NCBI RefSeq assembly: GCF_036885195.1
Contig: NZ_CP133656.1
Span: forward strand, 2,852,001-2,916,000
Reading direction: 5' to 3'
Origin: Pectobacterium cacticida
GTDB lineage: Bacteria; Pseudomonadota; Gammaproteobacteria; Enterobacterales; Enterobacteriaceae
Length of the DNA stretch: 64,000 bases
Made by a program: the position numbers and the translations under genes. This document shows, piece by piece, positions 27,448 through 36,026 of the stretch (position 1 is the stretch's first letter; each line of letters begins with the position of its first letter). A model generated the notes under the pieces. That model was not told the origin of the DNA and searched no databases. It saw only the letters and a program-made list of their open reading frames with translations.

Positions 27448-29652
27448 ATGAAGTTACATTCTGTGCAGGATGAGACGCGTCGTCCTGGCGAAGCCGTAGA
27501 AAGCGATCCTATTATCCCTGAAAACAGCGATCCCCGCAGTCGCCATGACGATCCATTATTAGATAGTCTCCTCATTCTTTGTACATTACAGGGTAAACCC
27601 GCCAGTCGCACCACGTTAACCGCTGGGCTCCCGCTCGCCAATCAACGCCTTCCAGTGAAGTTGCTGCCCAGAGCAGCGGCTCGCGCCGGTTTACAAGGCC
27701 GCGTGCTAAGGCGCCCACTGAATAAAATTCCAACGCTATCGCTGCCCGCAATGCTGTTATTACGTGAAGGGAGAGCGGCTATTTTACTAGGCTGGAATGA
27801 CGATGGCAGTGCTCGTATTATGCCTAGCGAGACGGAAGGCGGGGAAATTACCGTCGAATACAATACATTACAGCAGCATTATCTCGGGCTGGTGATGTTT
27901 GCCCAGCCCCGTCATCAGTTTGACATTCAACATAACTCGTTGATTCCCAGAACTAAATCCTGGTTTAAAGATACACTAAAGCTCTCACGCTTTTTATATC
28001 TTGATGCCGTGCTCGCCAGTTTGCTGATTAATATCATTGCGCTGGCGACACCGTTATTTGTCATGAACGTATATGACCGTGTCGTGCCTAATCAGGCCAC
28101 GGCAACATTATGGGTGCTGGCCATTGGTATCACTGGAGCGTTCATCTTTGATCTGATACTGAAATCCCTGCGTGGCCTCTGTTTGGATATGGCGGGGAAA
28201 AAAACGGACCTGATTATTTCCGCGACCTTATTTGAGCGGATTACCGGCATGTCGATGAAAGCCAGGCCCGCTCGTGTCGGCAGCTTTGCACAAAATATTC
28301 ATGAATTCCAATCGCTCAGAGACTTCCTTTCTTCCTTAACGCTGGCCACGCTAATCGATATTCCTTTCACGCTATTACTTTTATTAGTCATCGGGATCAT
28401 CGGCGGCCCGTTAGTGTGGATTTCCATACTCGCCTACCCTATCGCGTTATTAGCCAGTTGGGCCTTGCAGAAACCGCTCTCTGCCACCATTGAAAAAACG
28501 ATGCACCTTGCCAGCGAACGCCAGGCAACATTGATTGAAACGCTTAGCGGTTTGGATGCAATAAAAGTAAACAACGCGGAAAGCGAACGCCAGCATCTGT
28601 GGGAACAGACAATTGGTAGCCTGAGCCGCTTAGAATTGCGCGTCAAGGCGCTGTCCTCTTTAGCCGTCAACCTGACATTATGGCTTCAGCAATTTGCCGG
28701 AGTCGCCATGATCGTCGCCGGCGTTTATCTGTTGATTAACGGTGAGCTTAGTATGGGCGGATTGATCGCCTGCTATATGTTAAATGGCCGGGCGCTGATG
28801 CCATTAGGTCAATTGTCGGGGCTGGTAAACCGTTACCAGCAGGCGCGTCTGACGATGGATACCACCGAACACATGATGCAATTGCCGCAAGAGCGCAGCG
28901 ATAATGAACGCCCGCTTAAACGTGAAAGTATCCGTGGCAGCATTGAGTTTCGTGATGTGACCTTCAACTATCCCGATCAGAAAAACAGCTCGCTGCGAGG
29001 TATCAATCTCACGATCGCTCCCGGCGAGAAAATTGGCATTATCGGCCGCAGCGGTTCGGGCAAAAGTTCGCTGCAAAAGTTGATCGTTAACCTATACCAG
29101 CCTTCAACCGGCAATCTGTTGATTGATGGCGTCGATGCGCGGCAGTTGGACGTTAGTGATTTACGCCACAGCATCGGCTACGTGCCACAAGATATTCAAT
29201 TGTTCAGCGGGACATTGCGCGATAATCTCATCAGCGGCGCACGCTACGTCGAAGATGAAGCCATGTTGCGGGCAGCAGAGATTGCCGGAGTAAATGAATT
29301 CGCCCGCCTCCACCCGGATGGTTATAATCTCCAAGTCGGTGAACGCGGTCAGCAACTTTCCGGCGGTCAGCGTCAGGCGGTGGCACTCGCCAGAGCACTA
29401 TTGCTCGACCCTCCAATTCTCGTATTTGATGAACCCACCAGTTCCATGGATAACACCAGTGAGGACCTTCTCAAACGTACCTTAGCGCCCGTCATCGCCA
29501 ATAAAACCCTGTTATTGGTGACCCATCGGGTATCCATGCTGGCGTTAGTCGATCGTTTGGTTATTTTTGATAAAGGCCGGATTATTGCCGATGGGCCAAA
29601 AGCCATCGTGATGGATGCCTTGAAGAAGGGGCAAATCAATGCGTCTCGCTAA
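27448..29652 (+). CDS. lapB: Type I secretion ABC transporter/permease LapB
   Basis: Inner-membrane exporter that drives adhesin secretion with ATP. Residues about 30-165 form a C39-peptidase-like domain without the catalytic Cys motif, so it should recognise rather than process the substrate. The six-helix exporter domain spans about 185-470. The nucleotide-binding domain shows Walker A GRSGSGKSS (about 531-539), the signature LSGGQRQAVALARALL, Walker B ILVFDEPTSSMD and the switch His in LLVTHR. The 734 residues fit LapB/HlyB-type exporters of giant adhesins. It overlaps lapC by 14 bp, indicating translational coupling. Confidence 0.95.
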   Translation: MKLHSVQDETRRPGEAVESDPIIPENSDPRSRHDDPLLDSLLILCTLQGKPASRTTLTAGLPLANQRLPVKLLPRAAARAGLQGRVLRRPLNKIPTLSLPAMLLLREGRAAILLGWNDDGSARIMPSETEGGEITVEYNTLQQHYLGLVMFAQPRHQFDIQHNSLIPRTKSWFKDTLKLSRFLYLDAVLASLLINIIALATPLFVMNVYDRVVPNQATATLWVLAIGITGAFIFDLILKSLRGLCLDMAGKKTDLIISATLFERITGMSMKARPARVGSFAQNIHEFQSLRDFLSSLTLATLIDIPFTLLLLLVIGIIGGPLVWISILAYPIALLASWALQKPLSATIEKTMHLASERQATLIETLSGLDAIKVNNAESERQHLWEQTIGSLSRLELRVKALSSLAVNLTLWLQQFAGVAMIVAGVYLLINGELSMGGLIACYMLNGRALMPLGQLSGLVNRYQQARLTMDTTEHMMQLPQERSDNERPLKRESIRGSIEFRDVTFNYPDQKNSSLRGINLTIAPGEKIGIIGRSGSGKSSLQKLIVNLYQPSTGNLLIDGVDARQLDVSDLRHSIGYVPQDIQLFSGTLRDNLISGARYVEDEAMLRAAEIAGVNEFARLHPDGYNLQVGERGQQLSGGQRQAVALARALLLDPPILVFDEPTSSMDNTSEDLLKRTLAPVIANKTLLLVTHRVSMLALVDRLVIFDKGRIIADGPKAIVMDALKKGQINASR

Positions 29653-31003
29653 CATTGTTAAACGCATCCAACGCTATTTTGTCGGGGATGATTCGCGCGA
29701 TAGTCTGCAAACGATGCCCGAAGTCAGCCGTGCGATGATCGAGGATTCCCCCAAAATTGTTCGTATCACGCTGTGGGCTATTGGCGCATTCTTTCTGTTT
29801 TTCTTTCTGTGGGCGGCGTTTGCCAATATTGATGAAGTCACTCACGGCGAGGGTAAGGCTATCCCCTCTTCCCGGTTGCAGAAAGTTCAAAACCTAGAGG
29901 GGGGGATTATCACGGAAGTCTTTATTCATGAGGGACAAGTCGTCAATGCTGGCGATCCTTTAATGCGCCTTGATGATACTCGCTTTGCCTCAAATGTAGG
30001 GGAAACGGAAGCCGATCGACTTTCATTATTGTCACGTATTGAACGCCTGAACGCTGAAATTAACGATCGGGATCTGGTGCTCTCGGAAGAAATTACCTCA
30101 AAAGCGCCGAAAATCGCCTTAGGAGAGAAAGAACTTTTTAACAGCCGTCGCCAGCAACTTCATAATGAGATATCCGGCCTGGAAGAACAGTTGATTCAGC
30201 GCCGTCAGGAATTAAGAGATTTCAACGCGAAGGAAATTCAATTCCGTAATAGTCTGGGGTTGCTCCAGCAAGAAATCAGAATGTCTGAACCGTTGATTGC
30301 CGAAGGCGCCATTTCTAAAGTAGAAGTTTTACGCTTGCGCCGTGCTGAGGTCGAAACACGCGGCCAACTTGATTCTATTAAGCTCTCAATTCCCCGAGCA
30401 GAATCTGCCATTAAAGAGATCGAGAATAAGATTGAGGAAACCCGTAGCCGTTACAAAAGCGAGGCGTTAGCCCAACTGAGTGAAGCACAGACTAACCTGA
30501 ATAAAATTGAAGCAACGGGTAAGGCATTGGAAGACCGGGTGAACCGAACGTTAGTGGTTTCACCGGTTCGCGGTATTGTGCAGCAGGTTCTGGTGAACAC
30601 CATCGGCGGCGTGATCCAGCCGGGTAGCGATCTGGTCGAGATTGTTCCGCTGGATGACAAACTTTTGGTTGAAGCCAAGATTCGGCCTAAAGATATCGCC
30701 TTTTTACACCCAGGCCAGAATGCCATCATAAAATTAACCGCCTATGACTACACTATTTACGGTGGCCTTAAAGGCCAGTTGGTACAAATTAGCCCGGATA
30801 CCGTCACCGATAAGGAAGGCAACAGCTTTTATATTATTCGCTTACGCACTGATAAGAATTATTTAGGCACTGCCGAAAAACCGCTACTTATTATTCCGGG
30901 AATGGTGGCCTCCGTTGATATCATCACGGGGAAGAAAACGATTCTCAGCTATTTGTTAAAGCCAATTATTCGAGCAAAAGCAGAAGCGCTGCGGGAACGG
31001 TAG
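29639..31003 (+). CDS. lapC: HlyD-family membrane fusion protein LapC
   Basis: Periplasmic adaptor joining LapB to the TolC-like channel. One N-terminal membrane helix (residues about 40-62, LWAIGAFFLFFFLWAAFANI) is followed by the lipoyl half-motif VQNLEGGIITEVFIHEGQVV. A long coiled coil (about 120-300) comes next, then the second lipoyl half and the HlyD-type C-terminal barrel (VVSPVRGIVQQVLVNTIGG, PGMVASVDIITGKKTILSYL). Length 454 residues, normal for the family. It is the last gene of the secretion operon and is convergent with the diguanylate cyclase gene, with 31 bp between them. Confidence 0.95.
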   Translation: MRLANIVKRIQRYFVGDDSRDSLQTMPEVSRAMIEDSPKIVRITLWAIGAFFLFFFLWAAFANIDEVTHGEGKAIPSSRLQKVQNLEGGIITEVFIHEGQVVNAGDPLMRLDDTRFASNVGETEADRLSLLSRIERLNAEINDRDLVLSEEITSKAPKIALGEKELFNSRRQQLHNEISGLEEQLIQRRQELRDFNAKEIQFRNSLGLLQQEIRMSEPLIAEGAISKVEVLRLRRAEVETRGQLDSIKLSIPRAESAIKEIENKIEETRSRYKSEALAQLSEAQTNLNKIEATGKALEDRVNRTLVVSPVRGIVQQVLVNTIGGVIQPGSDLVEIVPLDDKLLVEAKIRPKDIAFLHPGQNAIIKLTAYDYTIYGGLKGQLVQISPDTVTDKEGNSFYIIRLRTDKNYLGTAEKPLLIIPGMVASVDIITGKKTILSYLLKPIIRAKAEALRER

Positions 31004-31034
31004 ACAACCAGGCGCTCATTAGGGTGCTACCGTT

Positions 31035-32555
31035 TCACATATCAGCGATGTCCAGGTTGTGATAAATTTTTGTCTGACTTCGACCAGCAGCTTTAGCCTG
31101 GTACATGGCAAAATCGGCATTAATGGCCAATGTCAGAGAATCGGTGCCATGTTCCGGATACAGCGCAATGCCGATACTGCAAGAGATGTCCAACGTTTTG
31201 CCGTCGATTTCAAAAGGTTTGGTCATAGCTTTGTGGATCTTCTCCGCGACATAGAGGGTATTGCTAACTTCTTTAATGCCCTGAAGCAATATAATAAATT
31301 CATCCCCACTACGGCGATAGACGGTATCGGTATCCCGAACGGCACCGCGCATACGCGCCGCCGCCTCTTTGAGAAGTAAATCACCAACGGCATGGCCAAA
31401 TGAATCATTTATCTGTTTAAACTTGTCAAGATCAAGAAACATTAGCGCAATCTTTCTACCGGTTTGTTTGGATGATTGGATCGCCTGTTCCATCTGTTCA
31501 GCAAACGTCAAACCATTTGCCAATGATGTTAATGAATCATAGTGCGCCAACTGCCGGTAGTGCTCTTCGCTACGCCGTAACATATCAATCGCGTGATAGC
31601 GCTCTATCGCAATTGCGATCAGCTGCGCCGATTTTTCAATTGAAAAAATTTCTGCTTCAGTCGGCGAATGTACTTTACGGTGGTAAACACTAAGTACGCC
31701 GACAATTTCTTTATTCTGTCCAATGATAGGTTCAGACCAGCAGGAGCGCAGCCCGGCATATAATGCTAACCCTTTATGTAATGCCCAATGCGGATGAACG
31801 GAAATATCATTAGTAATAACGCGCTTTCCGGTATAGGCCGCCGTACCATAAGAAGCAACGCCATCGGCAATTTTCACATTATGTATTGCATTTTTATAAA
31901 AACCCGGCAGGCTCGGCGCTGAACCAAGCGTCAAACATTTATTATCTTTATCAACGAGCAGGACGGAACAGACGATCCCTCCTGGATTCTTTTCCTCAAT
32001 GCTGAAAATAATGGCATCAAGGATGTCTTTTAACGGTGCGCCACTTGACAACAGTTCTAAAGCGCGATTATACGAATTATCGTAATGTTCTTTGGATTTT
32101 CTTTCCGTAATATCCAACTTTATCCCGATATATTGGGTCGCATTACTGGTTTTGTTAAATATCTTAACAATATTGGCTTCTTCCCAATACAGTTGACCAT
32201 CCTTGCGGCGGTTGACGAACTCGCCACTCCAGATATCACCTTTATTTATGGTCGACCAGAGATCTTCGTAGACGCTGGCGTTGGTCATACCTGAGTTAAA
32301 TATATTGGTTTTTTTACCAATAACTTCATCTCGCGTATAGCCAGACATGACAATAAACTGACGATTAACATAGATGATTTCACAATTTTCATCAGCGATG
32401 ATAATTGAGGCAGGACTATATTCCATCGCATAGAAAATCATTTTTAGGAAATCTTGTTTTTTCTGTTCATTTTTAAATTTTTGTTTGATTTTTCTATTTC
32501 TTACAGCAGAAAAAAATAACAATATCAACAGTGCAGTTATTATTATTTCATACAC
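31035..32555 (-). CDS. gcpA: PAS-GAF diguanylate cyclase with SGDEF motif (GcpA-like)
   Basis: Likely makes c-di-GMP for the adhesin circuit. One N-terminal membrane helix (2-17), a PAS domain with PAC tail (about 38-152, YTRDEVIGKKTNIFNSG), a GAF domain (about 165-318, GVASYGTAAYTGKRVITND) and a GGDEF domain (335-500). The active-site loop is SGDEF (416-420) instead of GGDEF. The inhibitory RxxD (R407-D410) sits exactly 5 residues before it. The usual DxLTGLPNR segment reads DSLTSLANG. A non-canonical cyclase, GcpA, has been described beside the multi-repeat adhesin of P. atrosepticum, and gene position and architecture fit. The symbol rests on that resemblance. Confidence 0.87.
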   Translation of the reverse strand: MYEIIITALLILLFFSAVRNRKIKQKFKNEQKKQDFLKMIFYAMEYSPASIIIADENCEIIYVNRQFIVMSGYTRDEVIGKKTNIFNSGMTNASVYEDLWSTINKGDIWSGEFVNRRKDGQLYWEEANIVKIFNKTSNATQYIGIKLDITERKSKEHYDNSYNRALELLSSGAPLKDILDAIIFSIEEKNPGGIVCSVLLVDKDNKCLTLGSAPSLPGFYKNAIHNVKIADGVASYGTAAYTGKRVITNDISVHPHWALHKGLALYAGLRSCWSEPIIGQNKEIVGVLSVYHRKVHSPTEAEIFSIEKSAQLIAIAIERYHAIDMLRRSEEHYRQLAHYDSLTSLANGLTFAEQMEQAIQSSKQTGRKIALMFLDLDKFKQINDSFGHAVGDLLLKEAAARMRGAVRDTDTVYRRSGDEFIILLQGIKEVSNTLYVAEKIHKAMTKPFEIDGKTLDISCSIGIALYPEHGTDSLTLAINADFAMYQAKAAGRSQTKIYHNLDIADM

Positions 32556-33337
32556 AATAACACTCTCCTCAGGCCCAAATGGTCCTGATCGTGCAAATCA
32601 CAACGCTGATGACAAAAAATCCCGGTCACAACCCTCTTCCCGTCGATTTTTGGGGATGATGCATTTCCGGAGAGCAGAAAGGATAAAAGAAAAAATGCTC
32701 CATGAAACATGGCGTATTTAGCAACATAACAACGTCAGCATAAAGCCCTCGCATATAGCTGTGCGTAGATTAAAACAAACAATTCAAATGGCTAACTTAA
32801 TGTAATAGTAGTAATGGTTTTAGTTATAAGCTTATCTAATAGAATTAGATAATATTCCTAAGGATACATAGCGATATATTCTGAACATCAATTTTTTGTA
32901 AGCAAATCAATTATACCAATAAGTATCATTGTTTTAATCATTGAAACCTATCAAAAAATGATTTTTGATCGCTAGCGGCAAACATTATATTTTTTTATCA
33001 TTAAAAATCAAACAATTAATAATAAAAAAAAAGCATCGATAAATTTAGCGCGCGATTATATCGCGCATTGGATGATGCCACATGATGCGCTGTATTTTTC
33101 ACCATTATTTTGAAATAATTAACCACAAAATTTATTTTTATCATCATAAAAAAACAATAATCAATAAAAACAAAGTATGAAATATCGAAAAAATAATTTT
33201 AGAAGACTATCCTATAGTGATATCGCTGTTCCTATGTGATACAACACTTTAGAGATTATAATGAATGAGTATAAAAGCAGGAGAGGTAATTCGTCAGTGA
33301 ATCAATGCTTATAACAGCTTAAACAATACGTTATCGC
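32556..33337. other. AT-rich intergenic region without recognisable genes
   Basis: About 780 bp, the longest gene-free stretch in the window, lying upstream of gcpA and downstream of the EAL phosphodiesterase gene. It is very rich in A and T, with many A and T runs and no frame of convincing length or composition. A palindrome GCGCGA-TTATA-TCGCGC occurs at 33050-33066, an isolated GC-rich island. The gcpA promoter should be in the left part. Silencing by H-NS-type proteins or a small RNA is possible (inference only). Confidence 0.55.
33050..33066. repeat. GC-rich perfect inverted repeat in AT-rich DNA
   Basis: GCGCGA-TTATA-TCGCGC, 6-bp arms around a 5-nt centre, standing out from the surrounding AT-rich sequence about 500 bp upstream of gcpA. 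It may be an operator; it has no run of T directly after either arm, so it is not a standard terminator. Confidence 0.4.
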
Positions 33338-34129
33338 TTATAAATCGAGTTTCAGCGCATCAAAATTTTCAAATGGTTGAGGCCGAGAGAGGTAGTATCC
33401 TTGGGCGGCATAAGCTTTTGACGCCTGAACAATGGCCCACTCTTCCTCTGTTTCTATCCCTTCAATCACCACAAAATTGCAAAAACGGGATAACAGGCCA
33501 ATTAACGAATGAAACACCGCCTGTCCTTCACCACTTTGTTGCAGAAGAATAAACAGCTCGCGCGCGATTTTGATGCAATCATACTGAACCAGCATCAGTG
33601 ATGAAAAATTCGCCATACCGCAGCCAAAGTCATCTAACCATAGTATTTGCGCCTCTGGAAGCCCGGTTAGTACTTCCTTGGACAACCCACCCAGGTTTTC
33701 GACTATTTCAAAACGGACCCACGGCATGGTTGCAATCAACCGTTTGGCTTCAAGGCAATCTTGTAGCGCCAATAGCGTCTTACCATCAATATTAAGTGAT
33801 GCAAGAAGATCGTCGCGGACAAATCGACACTGCCACTTAGACAGTAGTTGCAGTTGTTCGACAATGATTGACAAACGGGTTTCAACATCAATATTGGCAA
33901 AATATTTTTCTGGTGAGATAAGCGTAGGTGGGACAGTAGGGGAAGAAACGGCGGTCAATAACTCAATAGCCATTAATCGGCCGGAGGTTCTATAAATGGG
34001 CTGAAAGGTATATTTTCGTTGGCAAAGGCGCCAGTTATCAACGCCCGATGGTTCCTCATGTCCCTGTTGGGGTGTCCCTGCACCAGCCTGATTAAGATGA
34101 CTTTTCCGTTGCACGATGCGTTCCGCCAT
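33338..34129 (-). CDS. pdeH: EAL-domain cyclic-di-GMP phosphodiesterase, PdeH/YhjH-like
   Basis: A stand-alone EAL protein expected to hydrolyse c-di-GMP to pGpG in the cytoplasm. It aligns along its whole length with E. coli PdeH (YhjH, 255 residues; here 263), for example FQPIYRTSGRLMAIELLT and LWLDDFGCGMANFSSL. Catalytic residues are all present: Glu56 (IELL), Asn113 (ASLNIDG), Glu141/144, Asp166-Asp167, Lys187 (IKIAREL) and Glu223 (VIEGIE). In E. coli pdeH is a flagellar-regulon gene elsewhere on the chromosome; here it borders the adhesin block. In P. atrosepticum an EAL gene is reported next to gcpA. No sigma-28 promoter is evident upstream. Confidence 0.9.
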   Translation of the reverse strand: MAERIVQRKSHLNQAGAGTPQQGHEEPSGVDNWRLCQRKYTFQPIYRTSGRLMAIELLTAVSSPTVPPTLISPEKYFANIDVETRLSIIVEQLQLLSKWQCRFVRDDLLASLNIDGKTLLALQDCLEAKRLIATMPWVRFEIVENLGGLSKEVLTGLPEAQILWLDDFGCGMANFSSLMLVQYDCIKIARELFILLQQSGEGQAVFHSLIGLLSRFCNFVVIEGIETEEEWAIVQASKAYAAQGYYLSRPQPFENFDALKLDL

Positions 34130-34555
34130 TACACTGACATTATGAGCAATGACGTTATAAGGGGATACATCGCCGTTGCCTCCCTATGCCACCTTTATCC
34201 GTAACACCGGCTATGTCCATGCTCAGTGATGTTACAAAACGGGTGGTTAAACTTCACAATGAATTCTCTATACAACCAAACACCGCCGTAGTAACCGACC
34301 AAAGCAGTCTAAAGCATACTCGTGAAAGCAATTTAACGAACAGATGATAATTTTACCTTTTAACTCTGCTATTTATGCTATCGACGCATGACGGAAAGAT
34401 GCCCTAAGGCGACGTGTTAACCATTACACACACCGTTCCAGATACGGTATATCAGAATAGTTGGCGATATCTTCATCATCGATAAAGAGTTATACGTGTT
34501 TAAATTTGTCCTAATAGGTATAATCGGCGCCCGGTTTGTAAGGTAGAAAAACATC
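34130..34555. other. Intergenic region upstream of yfhL and pdeH
   Basis: About 425 bp between divergent pdeH and yfhL. A good -10 hexamer TATAAT at 34519-34524, followed by CGGCGCC, probably serves yfhL, whose start is 32 bp further on; a matching -35 is not clear. Nothing else in it resembles a gene, tRNA or repeat. This is the right-hand border of the adhesin block. Confidence 0.5.
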
Positions 34556-34816
34556 ATGGCGTTACTCATCACCCATAAATGTATCAACTGCGATATGTGT
34601 GAACCCGAGTGTCCTAATCAGGCCATCTCTATGGGTATCGACATTTATGAAATTGACACTACACGCTGCACCGAGTGTGTTGGTCACTATGACACCCCAA
34701 CGTGCCAGAAAGTCTGTCCGATCGACAACACGATCGTCAAAGATCCAAACCACGTTGAAGGTAATGAGCAATTGTGGGAAAAATATGTGCTGATACACCA
34801 CGCCGACCAGATTTAA
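34556..34816 (+). CDS. yfhL: YfhL-family 2[4Fe-4S] ferredoxin
   Basis: A small cytoplasmic electron carrier with two Fe-S clusters. The first motif is CINCDMCEPECP and the second CTECVGHYDTPTCQKVCP, with the long insertion typical of the YfhL/Allochromatium-type ferredoxins. Its 86 residues match E. coli YfhL. A ribosome site (AAGGT) is placed before ATG 34556. It is convergent with acpS, 18 bp apart. The physiological partner in E. coli is not firmly established, so only the carrier role is stated. Confidence 0.94.
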   Translation: MALLITHKCINCDMCEPECPNQAISMGIDIYEIDTTRCTECVGHYDTPTCQKVCPIDNTIVKDPNHVEGNEQLWEKYVLIHHADQI

Positions 34817-34834
34817 ATAGGCAAGTACTGGCAT

Positions 34835-35215
34835 TCAGTTTTCGATAATCACTGTCGCACAGGCGTAAAGCCTTTCGTCAGCCAGCGTCACATGGACATG
34901 TCTGACACCGATTTGTTCAGCCAACTCTGCTGCCTTTGCAATAAAGCGCAAATGTGGTTTCCCCAGCGCATCATTAAAGACCTCAAGCTGGTTGAAGCCA
35001 AGGCCGTTACGCATCCCCGTACCAAATGCTTTCGCGGCTGCCTCTTTCACAGCAAAACGCTTGGCGAGGAAACGGGCGGGATGCGGATGACGCCGATAAT
35101 GCGCCCATTCATCATCCGTCAGAATGCGGCGCGCTAGCCGTTCGCCTGAACGCTCAATGATCGCATCAATGCGGGCGATCTCGACAATATCCGTGCCTAT
35201 ACCGAGAATCGCCAT
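34835..35215 (-). CDS. acpS: Holo-[acyl-carrier-protein] synthase AcpS
   Basis: Transfers the 4'-phosphopantetheine arm from CoA to acyl carrier protein, activating fatty-acid synthesis. The N-terminal signature GIGTDIVEIARI and the second motif RFLAKRFAVKEAAAKAFGTG carry the magnesium ligands Asp and Glu. Its 126 residues equal the E. coli protein. The start codon overlaps the pdxJ stop by one base (TGATG), so it is the last gene of the rnc-era-recO-pdxJ-acpS series. Confidence 0.97.
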   Translation of the reverse strand: MAILGIGTDIVEIARIDAIIERSGERLARRILTDDEWAHYRRHPHPARFLAKRFAVKEAAAKAFGTGMRNGLGFNQLEVFNDALGKPHLRFIAKAAELAEQIGVRHVHVTLADERLYACATVIIEN

Positions 35216-35946
35216 CAGCGACGTGCTTCCCGCATCAAACGCTTCATTTCGGCAACCGCCTCTTTTAGCCCATGCATCACCGCATATCCCATAATCGCAT
35301 GCCCGATATTTAATTCGTGCATCTCCGGCAGCGCGGCGATCGGCTGAACATTATGATATGTCAACCCATGGCCCGCATTAACCTTGAGCCCTTGCGACGC
35401 GGCATAAGTCGCCGCATCGCGAATGCGCTCGAACTCCTGTTGACGCGTTTCATCATCAGGCGCATCGGCATACGCCCCAGTATGAATTTCTATAAAGGGG
35501 GCGCCACTGGCAACAGCGGCATCTATTTGCCGTTTATCTGCATCAATGAAGAGTGAAACCAGGATGTTAGCCTGACGGAGCCGGGCCACCGCGCTGTTGA
35601 TTTTTTCCTGCTGCCCTGCCACATCCAGCCCCCCTTCGGTTGTCACCTCCTGGCGTTTTTCCGGTACCAGACAACAAAAGTGCGGCTGCACCGCACAGGC
35701 GATATTCAGCATTTCTTCCGTGACAGCCATTTCCAGATTCATACGAGTTTGTAGCGTTTCTCTTAGGATCCTGACATCACGATCCGTGATGTGACGGCGA
35801 TCTTCACGTAAATGTACGGTAATACCATCTGCCCCGGCCTGTTCAGCGATAAACGCCGCTTGAACAGGATCGGGATATGCCGTTCCACGCGCGTTGCGCA
35901 GCGTGGCAATATGATCGATGTTAATGCCAAGCAGCAGTTCAGCCAT
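35215..35946 (-). CDS. pdxJ: Pyridoxine 5'-phosphate synthase PdxJ
   Basis: Condenses 1-deoxyxylulose-5-phosphate with 3-amino-2-oxopropyl phosphate to form pyridoxine phosphate, the ring-closing step of vitamin B6 synthesis. TIM-barrel protein with GINIDHIATLRNARGT near the N-terminus, HLREDRRHI, CLVPEKRQEVTTEGG and NAGHGLTYHNV. Its 243 residues are the normal length. It lies 80 bp after recO on the same strand and overlaps acpS by one base, as in E. coli. Confidence 0.97.
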   Translation of the reverse strand: MAELLLGINIDHIATLRNARGTAYPDPVQAAFIAEQAGADGITVHLREDRRHITDRDVRILRETLQTRMNLEMAVTEEMLNIACAVQPHFCCLVPEKRQEVTTEGGLDVAGQQEKINSAVARLRQANILVSLFIDADKRQIDAAVASGAPFIEIHTGAYADAPDDETRQQEFERIRDAATYAASQGLKVNAGHGLTYHNVQPIAALPEMHELNIGHAIMGYAVMHGLKEAVAEMKRLMREARR

Positions 35947-36026
35947 AATAAATCCTCGATAAGGTTATGCATATTACGTGGCAGTTTACACTGATGTCGC
36001 TACGCGAGGGTACAGACAGTCGGGGA

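Noticed and set aside
34130..34260. Sigma-28 promoter upstream of pdeH
   Set aside because: TAAAGG and GGCGATGT occur on the minus strand, but their spacing is several bases too long and the -10 part is a poor match.
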